A DNA stretch of 64,000 nt from Manihot esculenta. Its lineage: Eukaryota > Streptophyta > Magnoliopsida > Malpighiales > Euphorbiaceae. The notes below the pieces were generated by a model. The model was given only the letters and a program-made list of their open reading frames with translations, was not told the origin of the DNA and searched no databases. Both the position numbers and the translations under genes were made by a program. The DNA is taken from the NCBI RefSeq assembly GCF_001659605.2, contig NC_035170.2:15204265-15268264 (forward strand), written 5' to 3'. Below are positions 33,210 to 45,300 of this stretch, in pieces; within the stretch, counting starts at the first letter, position 1, and each line of letters starts with the position of its first letter.

Positions 33210-35368
33210 TGTAACGACCCGAAAATCGGACCGCTACCGGCGCTAGGATCCAGATCGGCTTAAGGCCGCCGGGACCCGTAGCAAGCCTGACATCTAACCT
33301 GTAAACCTGTATAATCCCATACATGATCAACAACATACATAACAATTAAAACTTTTCTTTCCATTCATACACCAACTCAACCTGTGCATGCACTATACAT
33401 AACATAGTCATAACATTGATCCCTCTGTGGGATCTCATCAGTGCCCCCAATGGGTGACATAACATATGCTGAGTTGATTTACATAAACATCATAAAAATC
33501 TCTAAGATCATGTATAAAAAGGGATAGCAACAATCTATGGTCAAGCACACCTCTAACATCCATAAACATCATCTCATTACATATCTAAACTGTACTTTTA
33601 CATTACATCAAAATCATTTATCATGTCCACACTAACTAATACATAACCCAAACTTCATTACTCTATCTGGACTCCTGCTCTATCCTGTACCTACAAGCCT
33701 GGGGGTAAAGGGAGAGGGGTGAGCTAAAAGCCCAGTGAGCAGAACTATAAAACATATTAACACTATGCTTTATGAAATGCATCATAACACAGACAATTCA
33801 CATAAGGGTTGGGTGAACTTGTCACCAATTAGTCCAAGCTAACTCTGTGCCAGGCCGTAGCATGGGGTCCTGGTCTTCTTGTCATAACATACATTACTTA
33901 CCATTGCCCCAGGGCCTCCTGGTCTTCGAGTCCTATAACCGTGCCAGGCCGTAGAATGGGGTCCTGGTCTTTCCTTACTCTGTGTCAGGCCGTAGAATGG
34001 GGTCTTGGTCTTCCTGTCATGGACTAATTGGGTCATCCAATATTCACCCACATCAACAATAATCGATGCAATGCGGCATATTCGTGAAAACTAATGCAAT
34101 CATCCTAATTGCATAATCATGATGCATGAAACATGATAAAACATTTAATTTCTCAATTTAAAAGATTTAGTTTGGTTCCACTCACCTCTGGCTGACTCTG
34201 ACAACACCGAAGCAGCTGAACTCACTGCTGGGGTCCTCGGTTCCTCGGGTCCGAACCTACACAGGTGGACTCAAATGAGGGACCAAACACACCTGAACAT
34301 AACTATAAACTACTCCCCAAAACCCCCTAAAACATCATGAAACAACCATAGAAAAACATGCAAAGGAGGCCTGGACAGGGCACTTTCGGCGGCAGGTTCG
34401 GCAGCCGAAAGTCCCTCCAGAGCCGAAAGTCAGGCAGGTTCGGCGGCACCTTCGGCGGCCGAAACTCCCAGACAGAGACGAAACTCATGCATGTTCGGCG
34501 GCACTTTCGGCGGCCGAAACTGCCAGACAGAGACGAAAGTCTCCTTTCGAGGGCAGGCTTCGGCAGCCGAAAGGCTGCCTCCCCAGCCATGTTCGGCGGC
34601 CGAAAGTCCTTCGGCTGCCGAACCTGGTTTCTGCCAAAGGGTAGAAACTTGGCTCCTCTTGCACATTTCGCCTCCTAACCTTCCAAACATGCCTCAAACC
34701 TATTCTACAACACACATACACAAGCATACATGTTCCTAGGGGCCTCAAACCATCATAAACCCCATCTACAACACATCAAGCATCCACATTGTTCATGAAC
34801 ATACATTTATACCCATAAACATAACCATAACCTAAACATGCATTCTAACCCATAGATCTACTTAAAACTTACTTTAAACATGCAATGAGCTTAAGATCGG
34901 CTCTTACCTCTTGAAGATCAAGAGAGCGACGACCTAAAACTCGGAGGTGGGAGAGAGTGGGTTCTTGAACCTCCAAGCTCCAAAACTTTGCTCAAAAGCT
35001 CAAATCTTCAAAACAAGGTTAAAACAAATGAAAATCTTGAAGTTTTCGGCTAAGGGACCCTTTTATAGTGGCTGGCCATGCCACGTTCGGCGGCCGAACC
35101 TGGACTTCCCTCACTTATGCCTTCGGGGGCCTAAAGCACTCCCGAAGTGCATGCATGTTCGGCGGCCGAACTAGGGGTTCGGCGGCCGAACCTGAGTTTT
35201 CCTCCAATGCTATTTTCATGCAAAAACTCATTTTCTTTCATGCTTAAACATAAAATACATTAAAACATTTTATAAAAATATGGTTTCTTACCCTTCTAGA
35301 GGCCTCCGACATCCAAGATTCCACCTGACGGTAGGAATCCCGATACCGGAGTCTAGCCGGGTATTACA
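33210..35368 (-). repeat. 3' LTR of element B
   Basis: 2159 bp, TG...CA, matching 50549-52854. Relative to that LTR it lacks 82 bp (52392-52473) and 56 bp between two GTTCGG words (52517 and 52573), and lacks a 10-bp CTAGGCTCCT insertion near 51261. It contains the CG-rich palindromes and GGCCGTAGAATGGGGTCCTGG repeats (33844-34021). Confidence 0.92.
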
Positions 35369-35383
35369 TTCTCCCCCCCTTAA
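35369..35383 (-). promoter_or_regulatory. Polypurine tract of element B
   Basis: The minus strand reads AAGGGGGGGAGAA directly before the 3' LTR start TGTAATACC. It primes plus-strand DNA synthesis in LTR retrotransposons. Confidence 0.85.
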
Positions 35384-35467
35384 GAACATTCATCCCCGAA
35401 TGTTCCTCAACTAGCACATGTAAGGCATACAACATAACATACACATAAAACTCATAAGAAAGTAACC

Positions 35468-38400
35468 TTAGAAAAGATAAGGGTACTGCTGGAGCATGGG
35501 CTCCCGTGTCTCCCAGGTGCATTCTTCCATATTGTGGTGGTTCCACAGGACTTTCACCATCGGGATTTCCTTGTTTCTCAGCTTCCTGATTTGAGTGTCC
35601 AGAATCCGTACCGGCTGCTCAACATAGGTGAGATCCTCTTGGATCTCCACATCAGGCTCACTAAGAACCTTGCCCGGATCTAACACGAACTTTCTCAACA
35701 TAGAAACATGGAAAACCGGATGGATTCTCTCCATTGAAGCAGGTAAATCCAGCTTGTACGATACATTCCCAATCCTTTGCAAGACTTCAAAGGGTCCGAT
35801 GTACCGCGGAGCCAGCTTACCTTTCTTCCTAAACCGAACCACTCCTTTCATTGGAGACACCTTGAGCAATACCAGATCCCCCTCCTGAAACTCTACTTGC
35901 CTTCTGCGGATGTCTGCATAACTCTTCTGTCTGCTTGCAGCCGTCTTGATTCTTTCTCTGATTAAGGGTACCACCCTGCTGGTGATCTCTACTAGCTCAG
36001 GCCCTGCCAAGGCCTTCTCTCCAACTTCTTCCCAGCAAACAGGTGACCTGCACTTCCTTCCATATAAAGCTTCATATGGAGCCATCCCGATGCTAGCATG
36101 ATGGCTGTTATTGTAGGCAAACTCCACCAAAGGTAGATGCTGCCTCTAAGAACCGCCAAAGTCCAGCACACACATTCTAAGCATATCCTCTATTGTCTGG
36201 ATGGTCCTCTCCGACTGTCCGTCCGTCTGTAGATGGAAAGTAGTGCTAAAATCCAACCTGGTACCCATGGCATCCTGCAGACTCCGCCAAAACCTGGAGG
36301 TGAACTGGGGTCCTCTATTGGACACTATAGAAACAGGAACCCCATGCAGTCTGACTATCTCATCAACATACACCTGCGCCAACTTGTCCACAGAATAGCC
36401 ACTTCTGACAGGGATGAAGTGAGTAGATTTGGTGAGTCTGTCCACAATCACCCATATGAAGTCCAATCTGTTGGACGTCGCCGGTAACCCCACTACGAAG
36501 TCCATAGCTATATTCTCCCATTTCCACTCTGGAATAGGTAGCGGGTTAAGCATTCCAGCCGGCTTCTGATGTTCCAGCTTCACCCTCTGACACACTTCGC
36601 AGGCTGACACAAACTGTGCCACTTCTCTCTTCATAGCTGGCCACCAATAAACCTTTTTCAGATCCTGATACATCTTGGTGGCTCCGGGGTGAACGTTGTA
36701 TCTTGCATTATGAGCCTCTCTCATAATGTCTCCTTTTAGCCCTATGTCATCTGGTACACATAAACGACTCCCATAGCGGAGGATCCCCTTGTTGTCGAAT
36801 CTGAACTCGCTGTCTTTGCCTGACTGAACAGTCCTGGCAATCTTCACTAACTCTGGGTCCTCATGCTGTTTCTGAGCCATTTGCTCCAGAAACACAGGTG
36901 TCACTCTCATCTGGGCCACTAAAGCACCTGTACCAGACAACTCCAACTGTAGACCTTCGTTAATGAGCTTGTAAAACTCCTTCACCACTGGTCTCCTCTC
37001 TGTCGTGATGTGGGATAGACTGCCTAGTGACTTCCGGCTTAGGGCGTCTGCCACGACATTCGCCTTACCCGGATGATACTGAATCTTGCAATCATAGTCA
37101 CTCAGTAGCTCTACCCATCTCCTCTGTCTCAAATTCAAATCTCTTTGACTCAGGATGTACTGCAGGCTTTTATGATCTGTGAAGATCTCACATTTTACCC
37201 CATAGAGGTAGTGCCTCCACATCTTGAGTGCAAAGATTACTGCTGCCATCTCAAGGTCGTGTGTGGGGTAATTCAACTCATGCTTCTTTAGCTGTCTAGA
37301 AGCATAAGCAATCACCCTCTCATTCTCCATTAGTACATAACCCAGTCCCACACGGGACGCATCACAAAAGACTGTAAAGTCTGCATCACTAGATGGCAGA
37401 GCTAACACTGGTGCTGAAGTCAACCTCTTCTTAAGCTCTTCAAAACTCTCTTCGCACTGGTTAGTCCACATGAACTTCTGATTCTTCCTGGTCAGTCTGG
37501 TCAGAGGAGCTGCTATTTTCAAGAAGTCCTGAACGAACCTCCTGTAGTAACCTGCCAAACCCAAGAAACTTCTAATCTCTGTCACTGAAGTGGGTCTAGG
37601 CCAGTTAGCCACAGCTTCTACCTTCTTGGGGTCTACCTCTATACCATTTTCTGACACCACATGCCCCAAGAATGAAATGCTCCTCAGCCAGAACTCACAC
37701 TTGGAGAACTTGGCATACAAGCCATGTTCCCTCAAGGTCTATAGAACCAACCTCAGATGATGGGCATGCTCCTCTGCATTCCTGGAATACACTAGGATAT
37801 CATCTATGAAGACGATAACAAAGTGATCCAGGTACTGGCTAAACACTCTGTTCATGAGATCCATGAATGCTGCAGGGGCGTTGGTTAACCCGAACGGCAT
37901 CACAAGGAACTCAAACTGCCCATATCTGGTCCTGAAAGCTGTCTTTGGCACATCTTCTTCTCTGATCCTCAGCTGATGATACCCAGATCTCAGATCTATT
38001 TTGGAGAAACAACCCGCTCCTGCTAGCTGGTCGAATAGATCGTCGATCCTTGGCAATGGGTACTTGTTCTTGGTAGTGACTTTGTTCAACTGCCTGTAGT
38101 CGATACAAAGTCTAAGGGATCCATCCTTCTTTCTCACAAACAAAACTGGAGCACCCCAGGGTGAGGTACTCGGTCGGATGAAGCCCTTGTCTACCAGCTC
38201 CTGTAACTGCTCCTTCAACTCTTTCAATTCTTCTGGCGCCATCCTGTAGGGAGGGATAGAGATCGGTCGGGTTCCAGGCATCAGTTCTATCTCGAACTCT
38301 ATCTCTCTAGCAGGTGGTAAACCTGGCAGCTCGTCTGGGAACACATCTAAGAACTCTCTAACCACTGGCACCGAGGCGGGTTCTCTAACCTGACTGCTAA

Positions 38401-40012
38401 GCTCTCTCACATGAGCCAAATACCCCTGACATCCCTTCCTAAGCAACCTACGAGCCTGAAGAGCTGATATCAGACCTCTAGGTGTACCCTTCCTGTCTCC
38501 CCTGAAGACAACCTCAGACCCATCCTGACCTCTGAACCTGACTACCTTGTCCCTGCAGTCCAAGGTAGCACCATGGGTAGATAACCAGTCCATCCCTAGA
38601 ATGACGTCAAAATCTGTCAAATCTAGAACCACTAGGTCGGCGGACAAGCATCTTCCCTCAACAAACACAGGACTACACTGGCAGACTGACTCTGCCACCG
38701 ATGGATCACACTTGGGTCCACTGACCCAGAGAGGACACTCTAACCCATAAGTCATCAGACCCAATCTCCCCACGGCTCTCGGAGCGATAAAAGAATGAGA
38801 TGCACCAGGGTCCATCAAGGCATACACATCTGAACAACCAATGATTAAGTTACCTGCCACCACGGTGTTAGATGCATCTGCCTCCTGCTGTGTCATTGTG
38901 AAGATCCGTGCTGGAGCTGATGGACCTTCACCTCTGAAACCCGCTGAAGAAGAGGCTGCCCCTCTCCCTCTGCCTCTGCCACTGGCCTGAGTCATGGCTG
39001 GAGCTGCTGGCTGCGCTACACTGCCTGAGGCTGTCTGCTGGGACTGAGCCATCGAGACTGCTCTTGGACATTTTTGAGCCATATGCCCCTCCTGACCACA
39101 TCTGAAACAGGCGTTCGTCCCAAACCGACATACTCCCTTGTGTGGCCTACCACACTTCGCACAAACTGCATTATCTGCACCAGAGCTTGAGCCACTCCCA
39201 AATCCCAGACTAGACTTGACTTTGCTCTAGAACTTGTTCTTCTTACCCTTGGGTTTACCCCATCTCTTACTGCCTGAAGCTGTTGCACTCAAGGTAGAGG
39301 GATCCAACCTTCCCCCACCCGGAGTTTTAGAACCAGAAGGCTGTGCCACTGTCTGCTTAACTGTCCCCTGAATGATGGCACTGGCCTCCATTTTCCTGGC
39401 CATGTCTACTATGGCATGGAAGCTCTCCCTGTCCACGGATTGAATCAAGGAGGAATACCTGGAATGAAGTTTTATGACATACCTCCTTGACTTCTTCGAA
39501 TCTGTATCCAGACTCTACCCAGCAAAAGGTAACAGCTCCAAGAACCTGTCGGTGTACTCCTCTACACTCATATACTCTACCTGCCTCAACTGTTCAAACT
39601 CTATCATTTTCAGCTCCCTTGAATTATCGGGAAAAGCCCATCCTGCAAACTCGTTTGCAAACTCTTCCCAAGACAAGCTCTCCACTCTCGGGCTCACATA
39701 ACTCTTAAACCACTCTCGGGCTTTCTTGCATTTTAATGTGAACCCAGCCATCTGAATGGCTCTACTGTCATCCGCCCCTAACTCCTCTGTAATAGTCTTG
39801 ACCCTCTCAAGATACACAAACGGGTCATCACCTGACTCAAACTGGGGAGCACCCAGCTTCATGTATTCAGTCATCTTGACCTTGCTCCCACTGGCTGAAC
39901 TAGGTCTAGAAGGTTGAGTAACTGGGGCTGCTGATTCTGTAGGTGGTGGAGGTGGTGCAACATTTTCTGAGGTAGGGTTTGCTGGATTTGGATAGTAAGG
40001 TGGGGGTGGATA
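35468..40012 (-). pseudogene. Element B gag-pol, downstream part
   Basis: One reading phase runs from the element C junction to the TAG/TAA at 35468, broken by TAG at 39515-39517, 39227-39229, 37739-37741 and 36146-36148. Domains: gag, zinc knuckle ([15 protein letters not shown]), protease ([13 protein letters not shown]), RT ([13 protein letters not shown]), RNase H ([10 protein letters not shown]), integrase ([32 protein letters not shown] with Asp replaced by Asn; [14 protein letters not shown]) and a C-terminal chromodomain-like end ([16 protein letters not shown]). Each of the four stops aligns with a Gln or Trp codon in element C. Dead copy. Confidence 0.92.
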
Positions 40013-40646
40013 CATTGTGTAACGCCCCGGAAATCCGGACCGCTACCGGCGCTAGGATCCAGGTCGACTTAAGGCCGCCGGGACCCGTAGCAAGCCTGAC
40101 ATATAACCTGTAAACCTGTATAATCCCATACATGATCAACAACATGCATAAAAATTAAAACTTTTCTTCATACATACTGTCATCAACTAACTCAACCTGT
40201 GCATACTCTGATCATATACATAACATAGTCCCTCTGTGGGATCTCATCAAGCCTTAAAGGCAAAACAACCTGTGTTGAGTTAGTTTACATAAACATCATA
40301 ACATAAGATCATGTATATACAAGGGATTAACAATACATTATGGTCAAGCACAACTCTATCCTCAATAACCTCATTACATAATATCCTGAACATTTTTACA
40401 TTACATCATAATGCATTTGTCATGTCCACAATCTAACTATTACATACATAGGACTTTTTTTTTTTTTCTTCTTGCCTTCTCTATCTATCCCGTACCTGCA
40501 AACCTGGGGGTTAGGGGAGAGGGGTGAGCTAGATGCCCAGTGAGTAGAACTGTAAAAAGAATATTAAAACATGCTATCATGGAATGTGTCACTGCACAAA
40601 TAAATCACACCACGGATGGACTGATTCAAAAATCCCTCAACTCCAT

Positions 40647-40804
40647 GCCCGGCCCTATTATGGGCACCACAGGACTTCGTATTGCCCGGCCCTATTATGG
40701 GCATCACAGGACTTCGTATTCGGAGTTATTGCCCGGCCCTATTATGGGCACCACAGGTCTTCGTATTGCCCGGCCCTATTATGGGCACCACAGGACTTCG
40801 TATT
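40647..40804. repeat. 37-bp minisatellite in the element C LTR
   Basis: Units beginning GCCCGGCCCTATTATGGGC at 40647, 40684, 40731 and 40768, with a 10-bp spacer CGGAGTTATT before the third. The other LTR has the same array at 48237-48394. Each unit can fold (GCCC...GGGC). Confidence 0.95.
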
Positions 40805-41165
40805 TAGAAGGCTAATGAATCATCCTAATGTCCATCCACTATCATCTATCACAACAATACAATGCGGCATAGTCGTGAATTCTAATGCAAACAACCTATA
40901 ATATGATCATGATGCATGAAGCATGATAAAAGCATTTCATTTCTTAATTTAAAAGGTTAAGCTTAGTTCCACTCACCTCTGGCTGACTCTGACAAACTCT
41001 GTAGCAGCTGGCTCACTGCTGGGGTCCTTGGTTCCTCGGGTCCGAACCTACACAGGTGGACTCTAATGAGGGACCAAACACACATAAACATAACTCTAAT
41101 ATACTCCCCAAAAACCCCCTAAAACATCCTGAAAATATCACATAGAGATATGCATGAAGTGGCTG

Positions 41166-42075
41166 AACAGGGCACTTTCGGCGGCACCTTCGGCGGCCGA
41201 AAGTCCTGGACAGAGACGAAACTCAGGTAGGTTCGGCGGCACCTTCGGCGGCCGAAAGTCCCAGACAGAGACGAAAGTCTCTTTTCGGGGGCAACTTCGG
41301 CAGCCGAAAGGCCTGCCTCCCCAGCCATGTTCGGCGGCCGAAAGTGCCTTCGGCTGCCGAACCTGGTTTCTGCCAAAGGGCAGAAACTTGGCTCCCTTTG
41401 CACATTTTGCCTCCAAACCTTCCAAACATGCATATTTTTCAACCAAAGCATGCATACAAGTTCCTAGGGGCCTCAAACATGTATATACCCCATCTACAAC
41501 ACTCCAATCACACACAATCAAGCTACATTGTTCAAAAAGTCATCAAAAACCCATAGGTTCAACATATACCCTAACATGCATTCTACCCCTTAAAACTTTA
41601 TAAAACTTGTTTAAATCATACATTGAGCTTAAGATCGGCTCTTACCTCTTGAAGATCGAGAGTTGAGGAGATCTAAACTTGGAGATGGGAGAAGTTCCAA
41701 CTTTTGGTCTCCAAGCTCCAAAACTCGTTCTAAGCTCAAAGATCTTCAAAACCAAAGTTATAAACTTGTAAAGATCATGGAAAAAGGAAGGAAAAACTCA
41801 AGATTGGGGAAGGATGGCGGAATGCTCACCTTGGCCGAAATGGGGAGAAAAAGCTCGCCCATTTTCGGCTAAGGGACCCTCTTATAGGTGGCTGGCCAGA
41901 CCACGTTCGGGGGCCGAATGTGCCTCCGCATCCATGCAAATGTTCGGCGGCCGAACTTGACTTTCGGCGGCCGAAACTGGACTTCCCTAACTCATGCTTT
42001 CGGGGGCCTAACGTGCCTCCAAAACTCATGCATGTTCGGCGGCCGAACTTGACTTTCGGCGGCCGAACCTGAGTT
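41166..42075. repeat. CG-rich palindrome clusters in the element C LTR
   Basis: Copies of TTCGGC-N-GCCGAA or one-mismatch versions near 41178, 41243, 41297, 41329, 41348, 41905, 41942, 41962, 42034 and 42054. They form one group downstream of the presumed promoter and one in U3. The same positions exist in the other LTR (plus 7590). Confidence 0.88.
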
Positions 42076-42244
42076 TTCCTCCAATGTTATTTTCATGCAA
42101 AAACTCATTTAATTTCATACTTAAAACATTAAAATTCATGAAAACACTTTACAAAACATGTCTCTACCCTTCTAGAGGTCTCCGACATCCGAGATTCCAC
42201 CGGACGGTAGGAATTCCGATACCGGAGTCTAGCCGGGTATTACA

Positions 42245-42259
42245 TTCTCCCCCCCTTAA
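42245..42259 (-). promoter_or_regulatory. Polypurine tract of element C
   Basis: The minus strand reads AAGGGGGGGAGAA immediately before the 3' LTR. It is the second-strand primer site. Confidence 0.88.
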
Positions 42260-42352
42260 GAACATGCGTCCCCGAATGTTCCTCAACTAGTACATGCATA
42301 GCATAAAACATAACATACATACTAAACACATAGAACACATAGATACTAACCT

Positions 42353-45300
42353 CTAAAAGAGATGGGGATACTGTTGGAGCATGGACTCCCGTGTCTCCCA
42401 AGTGCATTCTTCCAAGTTGTGGTGGTTCCACAGGACTTTCACCATCGGGATTTCCTTATTTCTTAACTTTCTGATCTGGGTGTCTATGATCCGCACTGGC
42501 TGTTCAACATAGGTGAGATCCTCTTGGACCTCCACATCAGGCTCATTAAGAACCTTGCTCGGATCTGACACAAACTTCCTCAACATTGAAACATGGAAAA
42601 CCGGATGGATTCTTTCCATCGAAGCAGGTAAATCCAGCTTGTACGACACATTCCCAATCTTTTGCAAGATTTCAAAGGGTCCGATGTATCGTGGGGCTAG
42701 TTTACCTTTCTTCCCGAAGCAAACCACTCCCTTCATTGGAGACACCTTAAGCAATACCAGATCCCCCTCCTGAAACTCCACTTGCCGTCTGCGGATGTCT
42801 GCATAACTCTTCTGTCTGCTTGCAGCTGTCTTGATTCTTTCTCTGATCATGGGCACCACCCTGCTGGTGATCTCTACTAGCTCGGGTCCTGCTAAGGACC
42901 TCTCTCCTACTTCCTCCCAGCAAACAGGTGACCTGCACTTCCTTCCGTATAAAGCTTCGTATGGAGCCATCCCGATGCTAGCATGATGGCTGTTGTTGTA
43001 GGCAAACTCCACCAAAGGTAGATGCTGCCTCCAAGAACCGCCAAAGTCTAGCACACACATTCTGAGCATATCCTCGATAGTCTGGATGGTCCTTTCTGAC
43101 TGTCCATCAGTCTGGGGGTGGAAGGCAGTACTGAAATCCAACCTAGTACCCATGGCATTCTGCAGACTCCGCCAAAACCTGGAGGTGAACTGGGGCCCTC
43201 TATCTGACACTATCGAAACGGGAACCCCATGCAGCCTGATGATTTCATCCACATATACCTGCGCCAACTTGTCCACAGAGTAGCCACTCCTGACAGGAAT
43301 GAAGTGAGCAGATTTGGTGAGTCTGTCCACAATCACCCATATGGAGTCCACTCTGTTGGACGCCGCCGGTAACCCCACTACGAAATCCATAGCTATATTT
43401 TCCCATTTCCATTCTGGAATAGGTAGCGGGTTAAGCATTCCAGCCGGCTTCTGATGTTCCAGCTTCACCCTCTGACATACTTCGCAGGCGGACACAAACT
43501 GTGCCACTTCTTTCTTCATCGCTGGCCACCAATAAACTTTCTTTAAATCTTGATACATCTTGGTGGCTCCGGGGTGAATGCTGTATCTTGCATTATGAGC
43601 CTCTCTCATAATGTCTCCTTTTAGCCCAATGTCATCTGGTACACATAGTCTGCTCCCATAGCGGAGGATCCCCTTACTGTCGAATCTGAACTCACTATCA
43701 TTGCCTGACTGAATAGTCCTGGCAATCTTCACTAACTCTGGGTCCTCATGCTGTTTCTGAGCCACCTGCTCCAGAAACACGGGTGCCACTCTCATCTGGG
43801 CCACCAAGGCACCTGTACCAGACAACTCCAACTGTAGACCTTCCTCAATGAGCTTGTAGAACTCCTTCACCACTGGTCTCCTCTCTGCCGTGATGTGGGA
43901 TAGACTGCCTAGTGACTTCCGGCTGAGGGCGTCTGCCACGACATTCGCCTTACCCGGATGATACTGAATCTTGCAATCATAGTCACTCAGCAACTCTACC
44001 CACCTCCTCTGTCTCAAATTCAGATCCCTCTGACTCAAGATGTATTGCAGGCTTTTATGATCTGTGAAGATCTCACATTTTACCCCATAAAGGTAGTGCC
44101 TCCACATCTTGAGTGCAAAGATTACTGCTGCCATCTCAAGGTCATGTGTGGGGTAATTCAACTCATGCTTCTTTAGCTGCCTAGAAGCATAAGCAATCAC
44201 CCTCTCATTCTGCATAAGCACACAACCCAGTCCCACACGGGACGCATCACAAAAGACTGTAAAGTCCTCATCACTAGATGGCAGAGCTAACACTGGTGCT
44301 GAAGTCAACCTCTTCTTAAGCTCTTCAAAACTCTCTTCGCACTGGTCGGTCCACAGAAACTTCTGATTCTTCCTGGTTAGTCTGGTCAGAGGAGCTGCTA
44401 TCTTTGAGAAGTCCTGAACGAACCTCCTGTAGTAACCTGCCAAACCCAAGAAACTCCTGATCTCCGTCACTGAAGTGGGTCTAGGCCAGTTAGCCACAGT
44501 TTCTGTCTTCTTGGGGTCTACCTCAATCCCATTCTCTGACACTACATGTCCCAAGAACGAAATGCTCCTCAGCCAGAACTCACATTTAGAGAACTTGGCA
44601 TACAAGCCATGTTCCCTCAAAGTCTGCAAGACCAACCGCAGATGATGGGCATGCTCCTCTGCATTCCTGGAATACACTAAGATATCATCTATGAAGACAA
44701 TAACAAAGTGATCCAGGTACTGGCTAAACACTCTGTTCATGAGATCCATGAATGCTGCAGGGGCGTTAGTTAACCCGAACGGCATCACAAGGAACTCAAA
44801 ATGCCCATATCTGGTCCTGAAAGCCGTCTTTGGCACGTCCTCATCCCTTATCCTTAGCTGATGGTACCCCGATCTTAGATCTATTTTGGAGAAACAACCT
44901 GCTCTGGCTAGCTGGTCGAATAGATCATCGATCCTTGGCAATGGGTACCTATTCTTGGTAGTGACTTTGTTCAACTGCCTGTAGTCGATACAAAGTCTAA
45001 GGGATCCATCCTTCTTCCTCACAAACAAGACCGGAGCACCCCAGGGTGAGGTACTCTGTCGGATGAAACCCTTTTCTACCAGCTCTTGCAATTGCTCTTT
45101 CAACTCCTTTAACTCTGCTGGAGCCATCCTGTAGGGAGGGATAGAGATCGGTCTAGTACCAGGCACCAACTCTATCTCGAACTCTATCTCCCTAGCAGGT
45201 GGTAAACCTGGAAGTTCATCAGGAAAGACATCCTGAAACTCTCTGACAACTGGCACCGAGGCCGGCTCCCTGACCTGACTGTCTAGCTCTCTCACATGAG

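Larger units (their letters stand above)
40018..42244 (-). repeat. 3' LTR of element C
   Basis: 2227 bp, TG...CA ends. It aligns without gaps to 47608-49834 and differs at 40382, 40413, 40704, 41937 and 41971. It contains a four-unit 37-bp minisatellite at 40647-40804 and about ten CG-rich palindromes between 41166 and 42075. Confidence 0.97.

Noticed and set aside
40647..40804. A CRISPR-like array (regular repeats and spacers)
   Set aside because: It is a minisatellite within a plant LTR, present identically in both LTRs, without distinct spacers.
41138..41603. Open frames rich in SAAE, FGGR or RRPK words in the LTRs (also at 1400-1840, 34327-34748, 48728-49193, 51613-52107)
   Set aside because: They arise from the TTCGGC-N-GCCGAA palindromes read in different frames. 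They overlap on both strands and repeat wherever the LTR does.
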